A stretch of 64,000 nt of DNA from Strobilurus pachycystidiatus (lineage: Eukaryota > Basidiomycota > Agaricomycetes > Agaricales > Physalacriaceae). The first letter of the stretch is position 1, and every line of letters starts with the position of its first letter. The notes under the pieces were generated by a model. It was not told the origin of the DNA. It worked only from the letters and a program-made list of their open reading frames with translations, and did no database searches. The stretch lies in contig JAHLMK010000005.1 in the NCBI GenBank assembly GCA_019915135.1, positions 1,922,001-1,986,000 on the forward strand, read 5' to 3'. The translations under genes and the position numbers were made by a program. Shown here piece by piece: positions 1-12,240 of the stretch.

Positions 1-692
1 CCTTGACTCTATATTCAAGCTGATACCCAGTCTCCGTTTGGTGGAATCCTTGAGCGACGACGATGGCAGCAATGCCGATGAGCATAGCGATTGCTCGATG
101 AATTCATTTATTGTACCCGACGACCAGGTGGAATACGAAAGTGATTCGCGTTCGTTCACTAGTGACTGTGAAGGTGTGTGTAGTGCTTTTTCTTTAATTC
201 TGTACTGATGAACATACAGAACCTGCCGTAGCCCGTATGAAAGCGGTTGTCTACCGCACTCTCTTTGCTAACAATGAGTTTTTAGGCGTTAAATCTGGTC
301 GCATCTTGGAGCGTCTGCGTAACTTTCGACATGTTCAAAAACCTGACTCCAGCGAAGATGATGACGACGGTGTGTGATTTGGCGATCTTTACTAGCCTAG
401 CTGTATTCATGAAAATACAGAAACGCATGGACATGTCTTGCTTGACGATCAGGCCGCCGAAGATTCATGTGGTACGTAGCTCTCAAGTTATCGCGACTCA
501 CCCTAAATAATAAAAAGCAGATGACAAAGTAGTTGCGAGCAGGTCAACATTCATGAAGAAGAGACCATTCCGCGTTGAATCGGATGAAGATGAAGACAGG
601 CTGGCAGCGCGGAATTTGTTCTGTGAAGATTCAGACTTCGAGCAAACTGATGATCCTTTAATCAATTCACCCGCAAAGCGTGCCAGAACATA
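1..692 (+). CDS. 3' end of an acidic nuclear-type protein (partial)
   Basis: Four exons read through in one frame: 2-171, about 221-371, about 421-472 and about 521-692, joined by short introns that begin GTGTGT or GTACGT and end in CAG. The gene starts upstream of the window. The visible part is very rich in Asp, Glu and Ser, contains FIVPDDQVEYESD, and ends in a basic PAKRART that could be a nuclear localisation signal. Acidic FIV-type tails occur on several helicases and chromatin proteins, but no catalytic domain is in view, so no function is assigned. Confidence applies to the gene being real, not to its role. Confidence 0.6.
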
Positions 693-958
693 ATTCGAAG
701 ATCTTTACTCTCAGTGAATATAAACTTTAATTTCCCTCGCTCTTGATTTTCTCGCCTTGGAGTGTAAGACTGGAAGACTTGAACTCGGAGCACATCCCAA
801 CGCTCATATTACATTCCGATGCCCAGGACCAATTGCGACAACAACACTGTCCTGCCGCGTGGGGTCCTTGGAGACCTCATTCCCCCGCAATATATAAAGA
901 AATTTTGATACTGAGGTACAAGTTTAACATATCGCGTACAGAATGTTCGATTCTGGTA

Positions 959-2150
959 CTAAATAACAATGTGTATAGACGTAATCTTAGCAATCAAAGC
1001 CTGAGTTCTCATTAGTTTTGCTTCGGACAACAAAAACAGACTGTAGGCAAAGCTGCTCACCGGATGTTTGGCGACAAAATTTGTCAATTGGAACAGTTTG
1101 AATTCCACCAGAACCGGATGTCCTTGTGTTTGTAACAATAGTTTTTCTTGCGACTGAATACTGGCACGGGGCAAAAGACCTTGATTCGATTCGCACCACG
1201 GTGCAAACACTTCCTGGATGGTGAATTGAATACACTGACATAAAACAAGATGAAAGAAGCCCACTATGGTTTCGTAATCAGCCCATAGAAGAATCTCTGA
1301 CTGCTTGTGTCCGGTCAGACATTGGATGCCGTTGGGCTCACATTGAGCAATGATTTCCTTCAAAGTCAACACCTGCTGATCGCAGACCAGATTTTCGATG
1401 GCATCATTGTCCGTGAATTTTAGACGAATCCATCCCGATGACGGATAATCCGGACGCTGTTGTCGTATATCAATCATGATCATTGATTCGTATTTTGGAC
1501 TCACGAGTAGATGGAGCAGTACACTGTTTCCTGCCTGTAATTCCCCAAAGCAAAGGACAGTCGATGGATCAGGATATGAATCCCGAAAGGTTAGACATCC
1601 GTCTCCGGCATTGCGATCGATTAGGCTGGGTTGAACGCGACATAGCATCCGCTCGTTCTTAGAACTGTACTGTTTCGTAAGGCTGAAAGCGGTCATGCTG
1701 GGAATCAATAGACCGCGGAGGTTTGTAAAGAGCAGACTTTTGCTATATGTTATTTTAACCTCGTCGTGTTTCCGATGCAAATCGAAGGAGGAAAGAGTGA
1801 GCAAACACGGACCCCAGAAAAAAGGAAATTCAAAAGATTGATCCTTTCAACGTGCTGGAGTCATGATCATGTTGTCATGCGCTTATACTTGTGCTCGTAG
1901 GGAAAACTTGTTGGCATAATTGAAAAGATCAAATCCGAAGACCGTAAATAATGCACTGGAAGTATTATAATCAGAGGCAATGTCAAAAGCAGCCGCGTCA
2001 GCAACAGCGGCAATGGTCGTCGTGGAGCAGTCAGCTAATTGATGCAGACATAATTTGTTGAAGGTTCCTAATTCGACTCCAATGGGTGAGGGCTCTACGA
2101 CAACCAGGTCGTGATCGAGCGCAAACGGCGTAATATTGGGGAATCCGACG
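959..2150 (-). CDS. Unrecognised protein, at least two exons
   Basis: A long exon (959-1843) joins an upstream exon (1889 to about 2150) through a GTATAAG...AAG intron; the frame is open on both sides. The readable C-terminal part exceeds 370 residues. It is mixed alpha/beta in character, without signal peptide, membrane segment or a motif I recognise. No ATG is visible at the upper end of the readable exon, where a TGA blocks the frame, so either further exons lie upstream (2.2-2.9 kb on this strand) or the gene is broken. It converges on the gene at 1-692. Confidence 0.45.
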
Positions 2151-2317
2151 TTTGGTCCGACCGATCGTCACCCTCTACCGTCAACCGCGTCGTTTACATC
2201 GCATAAACCACCGAAAATTGAGAACAACATTAACTGCAAAACAGAACTGAGTGTACTGTCTGGTCTTATCTTTCGGCCGAAGTACGTGATCTGTCAAACA
2301 CTTTTTGGCGCGAAGAT

Positions 2318-2922
2318 TCAGGCGGAATAGATGGAGGTGTCGTTCGCTCCAATGCCCGACCACATCTTTTTAATTTGTCCTTTCAATTTTCGTCGTGAGA
2401 TTCGGGCGGATTGAATCGAGGTGGAGTCAATAATCTTCCGGGCGGAATGATCGCCTGAATACGATAAGTATCTCCAATATATTGAGCGCCGAGGGCAATC
2501 GAAACTTGGATTCAAATTGAAAGTCGTCGATTACCAGTCTGACCAAACCCAATTTCCCATCACATGCGCGAGGCCGTCTCGTTCTTTTAACATCGGGAGT
2601 GAGTGTCTGGGATATTTTGTACCTGAAATTTCAAAAACAATCTGAAATGCAGCACCAACGGTTGTACTTTGTGGTTTGCCTTTTTGGCCGGAAGCGTGAT
2701 TTGTTCGAAATTCCTTGTCGCAAAAAATCATGTGAATCGAATCAACGTGTCATCGGCTCCAACAACCGACGATATTTTCTTGATTTGACCCGGCAGTTCC
2801 TTGTCGCATAAATCAGGCGGATTAATTTGAGGTGGAGTTAACAACTTTAGAACCAAATAGTCGCCCAGATACGACCAGTCTCCAAAATCACACAGGCACG
2901 ACCGAACCTTGTCCTCCGCCAT
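2318..2922 (-). CDS. Possible proline-repeat gene sharing its start with the divergent F-box gene
   Basis: On the minus strand an ATG at 2922 opens a frame containing LLTPPQINPPD. About 400 nt further on (2380-2470) a diverged second copy reads LLTPPRFNPPE, and a third partial TPPSIPPES follows. The DNA repeats are roughly 2367-2500 and 2772-2905. Exon joints are unclear, and this may be the 5' part of the gene at 959-2150. The start codon overlaps that of the plus-strand gene at 2921 (shared CATG). No known domain is seen. Confidence 0.3.
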
Positions 2923-4672
2923 GTCCGACGACAACTTTGACGATTTCACGCCGTGGTATTTCCCTATGTTGAAGCCGGTGGAGGAAATCACCTACGCGCG
3001 AGAGGACTTGGAGGCTGTTTGTGGTACAATCATCCGGATGGTGCGTGCTTAATTCTTTTCATTGCGGTCGTTCATTGATTTCTACCAGACTACTCGTCCA
3101 ATTTATCAGGGCATTTTCATGGGTGCACAAATGGAACGCCCGTTTTTGGTTCCTATCGCTGAAAATTCTGACTTCTCTGATGTCCCCGTTAAACTGGATC
3201 ACCTGGCCATCGACGACTACGTTCGTCGTACCACCCACCGAGTGCGTTGTGATTTAAACGCCTTGAGATACACAATCCCTGTCGGTCACAACTGCCGTTT
3301 ATCGCTTTTCTTCGAGGATAATCCCACTCTGGTCGAGAACATTGTTATCGCTCGCATAATGCCGCACTTTGCCAGAATCATCTATGGAAACATCTTGCTA
3401 GTGCTTCACGATGCAGCGAGTGGAACTCCTGTGGATGTCACTCCTTTAGACGTCAACTGGTTATTGAATCATGCGATGCGGTGAGTTCTACGTCGGATCT
3501 TTGGCCAGATTTCCTTATTTTAATTTCTAAGGGCCATAGAGAAAGTTGGGACGAGGCATCCCAACAATATACGCGATCTTCAACCCTTTGACCCACTTTC
3601 CTCCAAGCTGATTGTCGGGGACCCATCTTGTTTTACACAGGCTCTTATGAACCGCTTTGACGAAAATGGTGTCCCAAAACTGCAATTGGCGATGGTTGAG
3701 CACATCGTCTGCAACATTCTCGAATACGTCGATGCCCAAACTCGCCTGGCGTGCCATCATGTGTGTAACATGTGGAGGGCAGCTGGGGGCGGCGTGATTC
3801 AGCTCTACTTCAAACGGCTTCTGCGTCTATACATGCCATACGCTCTTACGGACGACTTCTCAAAATTGTTGATCTCAACACACTCCGTAGTCTTTGGAAC
3901 TACCGCGTTGGCATTGCTCGAGTGGGACCGCGACTGGACCCCGGAGCTGCTGAACATCACTATTGATTGGGAACATAGGTATGCTTTAGTTCCCGTTCAG
4001 TTGATGCCGATTTCACCTCTTCCTGTAGTGGTGAATTTGAGCGCTGGTTTCAAAACCACGGATTCCGACGTTTGTCTCACGATGATTATTTCGGTAAACT
4101 TGATTTGGAGACATTTGCCGATGGTCACAATCAAGTTTGGTGGCATCCTGATGTCCAAAGTGACGAATTGGTAAATCCCAATCCTATTCGCAGCCATTTA
4201 CTTACATATTTGCCAGACGTTCATCGTCATTGCCTCTTCGTCGAAACAAGGCAAAATGGCCGTCGTATTCAACACGAAAACTACGATGCATATGAACTTC
4301 TATGCGGACGGAATGCTCGTCATCCCTTATCCGATGTACACGTTTCATCACCGCGCATTGGCTCGCTATCCACATGTTATTGGTGCACGTCTCGCAATGG
4401 CTGTTGAATCGTTCCGATTCAGTATCTCATATACTACGGCGCTCTGGAAAACAAAGTGTGGGCACGGTTGTCCGCGCAGTCGACGGACCATAAGTGGGTT
4501 TTCTGGTTGCATCGTCTTTGCCAAAAGTGTGAAATTTGGCCAAAATGGCACGCCACACACGCTAGCTTGGTTAGGTAGCAAATTGAGCTACAGTTGGTGT
4601 TTCCATGGTACCTGCGCGAACAAACATTGTATATACTACAGGCCTAAACCTCGCGTCAATATTGTCCTGTAA
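2921..4672 (+). CDS. F-box-like protein of unknown target
   Basis: Five exons (2921-3040, 3089-3480, 3532-3978, 4029-4170, 4217-4672) splice in frame to 518 residues. Near residue 210 lies an F-box-like helical stretch (LQLAMVEHIVCNILEYVDAQ followed by TRLACHHVCNMWRA), which in fungal F-box proteins binds Skp1 of SCF ubiquitin ligases. The N-terminal about 170 residues and the Cys/His-containing C-terminus are not recognised; the C-terminus could be the target-binding part. All introns are 45-52 nt with GT-AG ends. It starts head to head with a minus-strand reading frame whose ATG overlaps by two bases. Confidence 0.6.
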
Positions 4673-4780
4673 ATTGCTTTTTTTATTCATATATATTCGC
4701 GGCTTTGCGTTGCTCATCGTCGTCGTGCACTTATTGCTGCACGCATCCTTGTTTTAAATCGTTTGCAACCGGTCATGTGC

Positions 4781-4849
4781 CTAATATTTGGTGTAGTCGT
4801 TTCCATTGTTATCGGCGTGTCCACTGCTGATAATTGTCTGTACCTCGTA
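4781..4849 (-). pseudogene. Short conserved last exon, possible truncated chromodomain (copy 1)
   Basis: After a CAG acceptor the minus strand reads YEVQTIISSGHADNNGNDYT, then Lys-Tyr and a stop. A second copy at 32854-32922 has the same length, the same splice acceptor and the same stop position, with mostly conservative changes. The start resembles the first strand of chromodomains (YEVExIL...), but the WKGY core is absent. Upstream exons could not be fixed. Confidence 0.3.
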
Positions 4850-5202
4850 CTGTTTTTGACATCAGTTTCACTGAACTCATGACCTGCTCCTGAGCAACTC
4901 CACCGGGCCCTAGAGAACGACAAAGAAGACGCTCACGGTTTGAAACCAAAAAATTCCATTTTGACGTGGCAACAAACACAAAAGAGATTCAAAGGTGACG
5001 AGGCGAGTTTTTTGGGCTCGTATGTGATTGGACAAGGCAAAATAAAATTCTCTGACCGACTACTCCTCGCACAAGGACCAGTGTTTTTTTTTTTTTTTCT
5101 TTTTTTGATTTATACTTTTCCATGAAAGGTGCTTTGGGAATATGTGGTCTCCTTTTCTGCGGCGCTAGTGCACAATATCTCGAGAATCTGTCAATGATCA
5201 GG

Positions 5203-5819
5203 TTAAGTATCCCATGTAAACGCTTGTGTGACTGGCACCTCCGCGGGTGGGTTCAACCCTAGATCATATGCCCTCTGCCATCGTTCTAAGCGAGATGCGC
5301 CAACGCAAGGTCCATATTTTGGCCATCTTTTGATGGTGTAAGAAAATTCCATCTTGTTTCGAAAGAACTCACAAATCAAAAGCCTTTAATATCGTGAGTA
5401 CATTGTTGTTTTCTGGTGATACTGTAAAAGAGTTCGGTCAATCAATCGGTCAACTCGACGTGAATCCTTACCACCAGGAGCAATAACCCCATGCTCACTC
5501 AGACGTGTAAGGATATCTTTCCATCGCGGCGAATCTACATCGATGTCTTGATGCTATCAGTATGAAGACTGAGCCAAAACAAAAGAACTAAGATACCTGA
5601 ATGTTGATTTTTGAATGATGGGACAGGTAACAATTGTTCGGAATCAGAATCAGTGTGCACTTCTATGGGACGCTTGCAGCTGTATCCGTCGTTGATTGTG
5701 GATTTTCTAGGGGGATGTTTTTGACGGAGTACATTTGAACGGCGTTTTTGAACGGGAAAGGAAATAGTGGTTTGACTGGGATCCGGAAGCGCTGCCTTGT
5801 TCTTTTTTGAACGGGTCAT
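5203..5819 (-). CDS. POLD4: DNA polymerase delta subunit 4-like protein
   Basis: Four exons (5597-5819, 5472-5546, 5373-5421, 5203-5326) splice in frame to 156 residues. The C-terminus carries the POLD4/Cdm1 signature: FDLWPKYGPCVGASRLERW, then QRAYDLGLNPPAEV. In POLD4 this small domain stabilises the Pol delta complex and contacts the catalytic and B subunits. The N-terminus is basic and low in complexity, with QTTISFPV followed by QKRR, which could be a degenerate PCNA-interacting (PIP-like) motif; POLD4 proteins carry one near the N-terminus. A last ORF-style reading would stop early at TTG TGA, but splicing at GTGAGT restores the signature exon. It shares the accessory block with the POLD2-like gene at 12.5 kb. 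Confidence 0.78.
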
Positions 5820-5859
5820 GCTTATAGTGAGGGAAGGAAACAAGTGCAGGTTGTGAGTT

Positions 5860-6258
5860 CTCCGAGGAATTAGGAGTTGGGAACCGACGGGCCGTAGCCC
5901 CGGGGTGTAAATGTTGATCTCCGAACTGTTCTAATTGCGAACCTAAAAATTCATACGTTAGAGTTAAAAGCTAAAAAGATATGACGTTATACGAATTCTC
6001 GGTTTGAGGTGTTGTGTTTCTATAAAAGCGAGGAAACAGAAAGCAATGAGTCGGATGGAGTCAGATGATTTTAGGAAGTATGATAAATTGATCGTTAAGC
6101 AACTCGTGCCCAAGTGATCGACGTCCGTGTAATTTCTTAGTGTCCGTCAGCGTCTGTCAGTCTCTGTCATCTTTGTCAATGATAGATGATGCCCTTGCCG
6201 AAAAAACTTGATTAAATGCGCACAATGAAGATCAAGACATTAGACTACAAATGACAAA
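5860..6258. other. Intergenic, nothing recognised
   Basis: Between the 5' end of the POLD4-like gene and the 3' end of the next minus-strand gene. It is AT-rich and contains TATAAAAG at about 6021-6028, a possible core promoter element for the POLD4-like gene only if transcription starts far upstream. No coding or RNA feature is seen. Confidence 0.4.
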
Positions 6259-7059
6259 CTATTCAATAAGGTATCCTGGGTTGGAAACTTCTTCTCTTTG
6301 GAATTGATCAGACAAAACAGCTTCGGAAAGACTGGCCTGATTGGCGGAAAGATCATGTGTGACAAGAATTGGAATGTACATCTCTGTCAAAATAAGAGTC
6401 ATCATTGGGTCTTGAGCGACACGACTCTGGGCGAAGTACGACGCCGCAAACCTAATTATCATGAAGATCAGTATCTAAGGAAATTTGGACAAATTAGATC
6501 TTACTCAAACACGGCTGTGTCCACCTGTGGTGTCGATTTCATCAACGATGTGGGAGTACCATCTGTCGCCAATAAGAAAACTACAAGGTTACCGTACCAC
6601 CCATCATGGCCAGACATGGTAGACGATATGATCCGATTACGAGGTAAATCCACTTTTGACTTGCCATGGAAGCCTTGATAACGGCAGAAAGCTACAACAG
6701 CGATGTCGTCACCGACTTTGATTCGTTCAAAGGCTCCGGCTTTATACCAGAATCCGTGGACGTAATGGCGAATAGCGTTGACAGCGGCAAATTCTGGATG
6801 TTGGGAATCCAAAGTCGGACATTGCAGGATTGGCAAGTAGACTGGCGTAGGGTCCCATGATAAAGCGCCGTAGCATAATCCTTCAATGGCGAAATATTGC
6901 TAGGATTGGCCGATGTAAACATTAAACCAAGAGAGACAAAAAAAAAAAAATGGATGTTGCGTTCACACTCACCGGCTGCTTGTGTCTTTGATCATCGAAT
7001 CTAGCCCGCATTTCTTTACATTTTTCATCGATGGATCGAGCAGAGCTTGGGACCGACAT
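6259..7059 (-). CDS. Unrecognised three-exon protein of about 210 residues
   Basis: Starts MSVPSSARSIDEKCKEMRAR on the minus strand at 7059. A 5' intron begins GTGAGTGTG, contains a T12 tract and ends CCTAG; a second intron begins GTAAGATC. The exons read cleanly to a TAG at 6259 with YLIE as the last residues. The middle part (FWYKAGAFERIKVGDDIAVV) is a compact, hydrophobic alternating segment, possibly a beta-rich fold. There is no signal peptide and no recognised motif. It lies head to head with the F-box/LRR gene at 7162, about 100 bp apart, implying a shared promoter. Confidence 0.55.
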
Positions 7060-7135
7060 ATTGTCCTTGTCGATGTATGAGGAAGGATGGTATTATCCCA
7101 ACATTGATTCGTATCGATCAAACGGTACCCGATCA

Positions 7136-7145
7136 CTATATAAAG
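7136..7145 (+). promoter_or_regulatory. TATA box of the F-box/LRR gene
   Basis: CTATATAAAG lies about 20-26 bp before the ATG at 7162 inside the 100-bp gap to the divergent gene. Position and sequence fit a core promoter with a very short leader; not experimentally shown. Confidence 0.4.
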
Positions 7146-7161
7146 CCCATCCCATGTCTGA

Positions 7162-8473
7162 ATGACGATTATGCCTCTCATCTTATCACCTGGAGCGACC
7201 GAACCCCCCATTCCCTTGGAATTGACCCTCGCCATGATCAACCTCGTGAAAGGGGATCGTGAGACGTTGCTTTCGCTGTCTTTAGTGACTCACGGCTTTC
7301 GCTTCTTGGTTTTACCAGAAGTGTTTAGAAATATGGTCATTGGCCATAGTGATGATGTCGAGGGTTGGAAAGAGCTCTTCATTGCCAATCCCAGAATCCT
7401 CCCAATGATTCAAAACTTCACGTTCACGGCGACACATCACCGCGAGCTGCGTCTCGAAGACGATCATTATGAAACCATTTCCTCTTGGTTGTCCTCTAAC
7501 GCTCCGGCCTTGGACACCTTGTCGCTGGACGGCCTATCCGATCACAATTCCGCCATGCACCGCGTCGTGAATCTCGGCATCCGTTTCCGCAAGCTTGTAC
7601 TTACGAGTTGCCGTCTTGACGTGGGCACCATGGAACTTTTATTCTTCCCTGGAAAAGCATGGGACACCTTCATAGCTGAAGATACTCGTTTCAACCTCGC
7701 AGGCGATGCCCTCCACAATGATTGTTTCACAAATGTCCAGTGCATTCATTTGACTACGAACAGTGACCTCTTTGTCGACTTCTTGAACTCGGGTTTATCC
7801 CGTTGTTTCAATATGATCGCCACTGTCAGCTGCTTCACCCTCAATCTTGATCACGATCAATGGGGACTCGGAGAGGACTTGGGTCATTTTACCTCTCATT
7901 GTCAATTAGTGCGCGATCTTTATTTAGAAATGGACACAGGTGAGCTCGGATTTCGGTTTAACGCTTTTGCTGAAATCATATAGGCACTACGTGCGACTGG
8001 GATCTCGTCAGTCTCGCGTCGATGACGCAGCTTCAGAGTCTGCATGTCTCCCTTTCTGTGGATGACCTCGATGACTTCTTGGAGTTTCTGGTCAAATCCA
8101 AAAGTCCTTCCTTAAGGTCGTTGGTCATGGTCATCACAGATCGGGGTTCTTGGCCAGAGATACTATGGTCGAAACTGAATAGAGCCCTTCTGGACGCGGA
8201 CACCTTTCCAGCTCTGTTCGAGTTGAAAATCTTCTACGGGTATGTTCGCCCCAATTCTGTTTACGAGATGGCCGATTGGGAGCCGTTGTCTCCGGAGCAC
8301 CTGGGAGTATGGGCGGATGAAGTTAAAGACGAATTGCGCGAACTCGCCAATCGCGCGGAATTGACGATCAAAGCTGCCCCAAAACTATATTTAATCGACG
8401 GTAAGAAATCTTCGGTTCGTCAAAACGGTGCCCTGATCGAATTTATAGCTCCTAATTGTTGTCATTAGACTGA
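7162..8473 (+). CDS. F-box/LRR-like protein
   Basis: The N-terminus contains an F-box-like segment (IPLELTLAMINLVKGDRETL, then LLSLSLVTHGFRFLVLPEVF), followed by an irregular leucine-rich region (LDTLSLDGL, LQSLHVSL, LRSLVMVI), the usual layout of basidiomycete F-box/LRR proteins that recruit substrates to SCF ligases. An intron at about 7940-7984 (GTGAGCT...ATAG) joins the halves. The 3' end is ambiguous: an unspliced reading stops at 8468, while a GTAAGAAA...TTAG intron would stop at 8473. The start could be the ATG at 7162 or the one at 7171. Confidence 0.6.
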
Positions 8474-8536
8474 CCCACATCTGACTTCAATTGACTTATT
8501 ACATGAAATTTTGCTTACTACTTCACACCCGTCTAT

Positions 8537-9587
8537 CATGTCTGCTGTTTTCGGCTACTTGAACATGGATGACCAGCACATATCTTGCGTTGAGAGCACG
8601 GCCGATGGTATTTCGACTCCTCGCCACGGTGACTGGGTGCCACACGACACCGATAAAATATTTTCGAATTCCATGAATTTGTGCGTCCTATTTTCATTGC
8701 AAACCGCCGTCGGACTAAGGCAAAATAGGACATTTCCTCCTTGGAGATTTTACGAGACGTTTGTACACGAACGAGTAATGTCTATTTTATTTTATTCCTT
8801 TACGCTGCTCATACGATACAATCAGGTACCGGCATGGGAATGTCGAGTGACGGCCTGGGTGGTACGCGAATCCGAAGGGGCCTTGGTCAATTTGCCTGCT
8901 GAATACACCAAACATCTGTACACTCGTCTCGATATCACCGGCGTCATGATCACTCCATATGCATTCGAGCTGTTGACAGTATCAGGATGCCCAACAGCAA
9001 CACAATACGGCGTCGTGATATCGTCAGATCAACGCGGTAATCCGCTTGCACTAGTCATCAAACACAGTCCTTTCTGGAACCGATGCGTTGTCTGCTTGAC
9101 GACTAGCGAAGGGAACGCTATCACGACCCAAGTCCAGCACATTCTACAGCGTTACATTGCTTCGGCTTCGGCAGCAACAACGTCGGCGCAACCTCTGGTC
9201 AGCCAACCCTGGTCTAGACGTCAAGTATTGGCTACGGACAAAGTTTGTGTTCCCCTCAAACTCAGGTCAAGATTAACATATTTCCAGTATGCGGAACGAT
9301 GGGCTTTCTCAGTCAGAGTATATCTCAAAACTGGAACACAAGAGCGTGTCGTTCGGGTGCGATGCGATCATCACTCTACGCAATGTTCCACTTTGTTCTT
9401 ACGACATTTGGTCTCGGACGCGTTCTACGCCCACCAATGTAGATTTGCACATATAGCTTTTTCTGTTTTTTCCGCAGACAACGGGCACAGCATGGTAATA
9501 GTGAAGCACAAACTTGGAATCTACGCAAATGTATTGGACATACTGGATGAAGACCTAGATATGATCAAAAAATGCACGCGACACTAG
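8537..9587 (+). CDS. Orphan protein, tandem paralogue 1
   Basis: Exons 8537-8774, 8826-9242 and 9288-9587 splice in frame (introns GTAATG...CAG and GTTTGT...CAG). The protein is clearly homologous to the next gene: shared blocks include CRVxAW, NLPAxYT, TRLDxTxVM, YGVxIS and the terminal VRVxCD...VSD..(Y/L).DIxDED. Intron positions before CRVxAW and after TDD/TDK are shared. No known domain, signal peptide or membrane helix is seen. An in-frame upstream extension (DLLHEILLTTSHPSIM) looks F-box-like, so the start may lie further upstream. Confidence 0.55.
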
Positions 9588-9678
9588 CCACATAAAAATG
9601 ACTTACGTACGACATAAAAAAATTGCGTCTAAGCACCCCCGTGATTGGTTTCTAAGCCTTTACGTCTTTCTTTTTGTC

Positions 9679-10668
9679 ATGATGCCCTCAGGCAGCGAAT
9701 TCCATTATGCCATGGATAGCTTCACCAACAGGAAGCATGCACTGTGTGTTTACACAGGAGGCGACAGCATTTGCACAGCACCTAGAAACGGGCCCTTGGC
9801 TTGCTACGAGAGGCCGTGAGTAAATTCTCGGTGCTGCATATTATCTTATACAAATACTCGCACAGCTCTTTGCCTACTCTGAGATTCTGGCGTATCTTGG
9901 TTCGGCCCAAGGTTCGTTGGAGCTGTCGAGTTCTAGCTTGGTGGGTGGGACGATTCAACGAAGGCCCAATAAACCTACCGGCGACATACACATGTGCGAG
10001 GGCGACCCGACTGGATGTGACACATGTCATGCAAGATGTGCTCAGCCTGCATCTGGTGACAGTCCCGTCTTGCCCAGACGATGAGGAATATGGTGTCGCG
10101 ATATCATTAACTCCGAGGGGGGAACCGATCGCGTTAGTCTTCAGACATTGCCCGATGCGCGGACGTGCGATTATCAACTTGACTCGTCAAAATGGAGAAG
10201 CAGTTACAGCCACAGCGCGCGGCCTTCTCCAATGTCACGGACCCTCCTACTGTTCACCGCCCTACAAAGAAAAACCAATTCTCGCGAGCCCTTGGTCAGA
10301 ACGTCGTGTTTTATCCACTGACGATGTATGTTTGCCATTTTGAAACTTAAAAACTCTCACCCACCCCTTTTCCACAGTACGTCGGCAAATGGCCATTCAC
10401 AATATGTGTATTCAAAAGAACACAAGAGGATTCGGGAATTGTTCGTGTCCCATGCGATCGGGATGGCGCATTACGTTGCAGTGTCGACTTGAGAAATATA
10501 GTTTCCGACCCTATATTCCTCCGCGACGTGATTCTCGACGGCTTTGCTTTCTCGTGGTTCACATGGAGCGGAGGCGGGATCCTGGTGCTGAAACAGAGAC
10601 TAGAACCTTCAGGCTATTTGATAGACATTGATCTTGACGATGTGGAGGCCCTTCAAGTGGGGAAATAA
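9679..10668 (+). CDS. Orphan protein, tandem paralogue 2
   Basis: Exons 9679-9815, 9912-10325 and 10378-10668. It follows paralogue 1 by about 90 bp on the same strand and matches it along the second and third exons, ending with IDIDLDDVEALQVGK. Divergence is high in the first exon, so the start at MMPSGSEF is a guess. Function unknown; the tandem arrangement and shared introns indicate a local duplication rather than a chance ORF. Confidence 0.55.
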
Positions 10669-10816
10669 TGTCATTGGTGTTAATTCATTCAGTCAATGAT
10701 TCGCGGGGGTCATTATCCAAGTCAGTCATTATAGACTGGATGACTTGTGCGCTATTGCGGAATATCGGAGGGAATTTCATGGTAAATATGGACAAACACA
10801 TTGGACCGCAACCACC

Positions 10817-12240
10817 ATGAGCGAACAAGAAAGACAGGTCTGTCTGTGTAGAATAAAATCCGGACATCACACTGACAATTTCTCAGAATTGGCAAAACGT
10901 GAGGTACAGCGCTCCATACGACAAATGCCCGCCTGACTTTATAGTTTCGCGCTTTATTGTTAGACTCAATTCGAAGACCCGAGGCGGATGCTCCTCTAGA
11001 AGGCCTCTGGTTGAGTGACCTGCGTGATTTGGCTTCGAAGCTATCACCCGATGACATGGAACGTGCTCGCGCTGAAGCGGGGGAAAGAATTTGGGTCCAC
11101 TTAGTTTTTTTAGGGGTCAGGAAGGACGGTCGCAAAATGTCACGTCAATTGGACGGGAGACTTCAAATCTCGGGTACCGATATTTCGAACTGGGACCTTT
11201 TCCCTTCCGTTCGCGATGAAACGGTGATTTCCCGTTCATTGTCAAATTGAGGCATCCCTGATTCTGAATTACAAGTGTGGGACGTGTCTCAACAAAAGTG
11301 TATGTGAACATACCGCTGCGGCAAGAAAGGGAAAAAAATGTCGCGAATGTCATCTTCAATCGAAGGCTTGTCGGACGCCTGCCGAGGACAAGGACAAACC
11401 GTCTCTCCAAGCCCGTCCAAGCGCAGAGACATCTAAACCGAGGCCAGGACCTAAACAGGTTTGTTATCTTGCGTCTTCTCCCTCGCCCAACTCAAATGCA
11501 ACGTCTAAGTGTTCATCGGACATACTTATCGCTGTATCCGAATTGCCGAAAGCGGGCCGCGAGAAAATAACAATCACAGACGGTACATCCTCTAAACTTT
11601 TTATCGAACCTGTTAAGCTCAACTAAAACTAGATGCAGCCAAGAATAAGGTGCAACCTTTGCATCTCAAAAAGAAAGGAACGCAGAAACCATCCTCTTGT
11701 GGAAGTCTCCCATCCGGAGCGGATGATGAAAAGAGGCTTCCTTTTGTGCCAAGTCTGAAGTTGAAGCGTGGGGACGAAGATGGGAAACCTGCAAGCCCCT
11801 CGAAAAGACTTCGCACAGTCCAAGATATCGAGGGCAACACTGAAGACCCCGTTAACGTCAATGCTGTCATTGAGGAGGATGCGGGCCGAAACTCTGAAAT
11901 GGCCACTGCGAGTTTTGGTCTTCATGTCGAAACTGGAACAATTATTGACAACACAGATATCAACATTCGGCGAAATGATGACGCCTACCGCCAGCAACAT
12001 CTCGAGCTCCCGACGCCCCAACTCCCACGTTTAACAAGGATTGATGTCGCAGCCGAGTATAAAATCCTACATGAAGCTGCAATTCATATGTTGGGTGAGG
12101 TGCAGCAAGTAAACGCTGAAGTTGTCGAGCAGAGACAAATTCAAGCCAGCTTTCACCATTTGTCGCTACGGAATCTTGATCAAATGAGGGATGCATACAA
12201 ATACTTGATGAAGAGTGCTCGTTACAATATCTTGGATTGA
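10817..12240 (+). CDS. C6-zinc-cluster coiled-coil protein (family member Z1)
   Basis: Exons: 10817-10837, 10887-10898, 10945-11223 (279 nt), 11276-11458, then further exon(s) to 12240. The 279-nt exon encodes FRALLLDSIRRPEAD through IWVHLVFLGVRKDGRK. The next begins exactly at the first cysteine of a Cys pattern C-x2-C-x5-C-x11-C-x2-C-x6-C, close to the Gal4-type Zn2Cys6 cluster. The C-terminus is charged, contains KKK/KR tracts and ends in a helical, coiled-coil-like stretch. Unlike ordinary Zn2Cys6 transcription factors the cluster is internal, after a novel N-terminal domain. It is closely related to the gene at 39779-41122 and more distantly to three others near 36.6-39.7 kb. DNA binding is inferred only. 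Confidence 0.65.
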
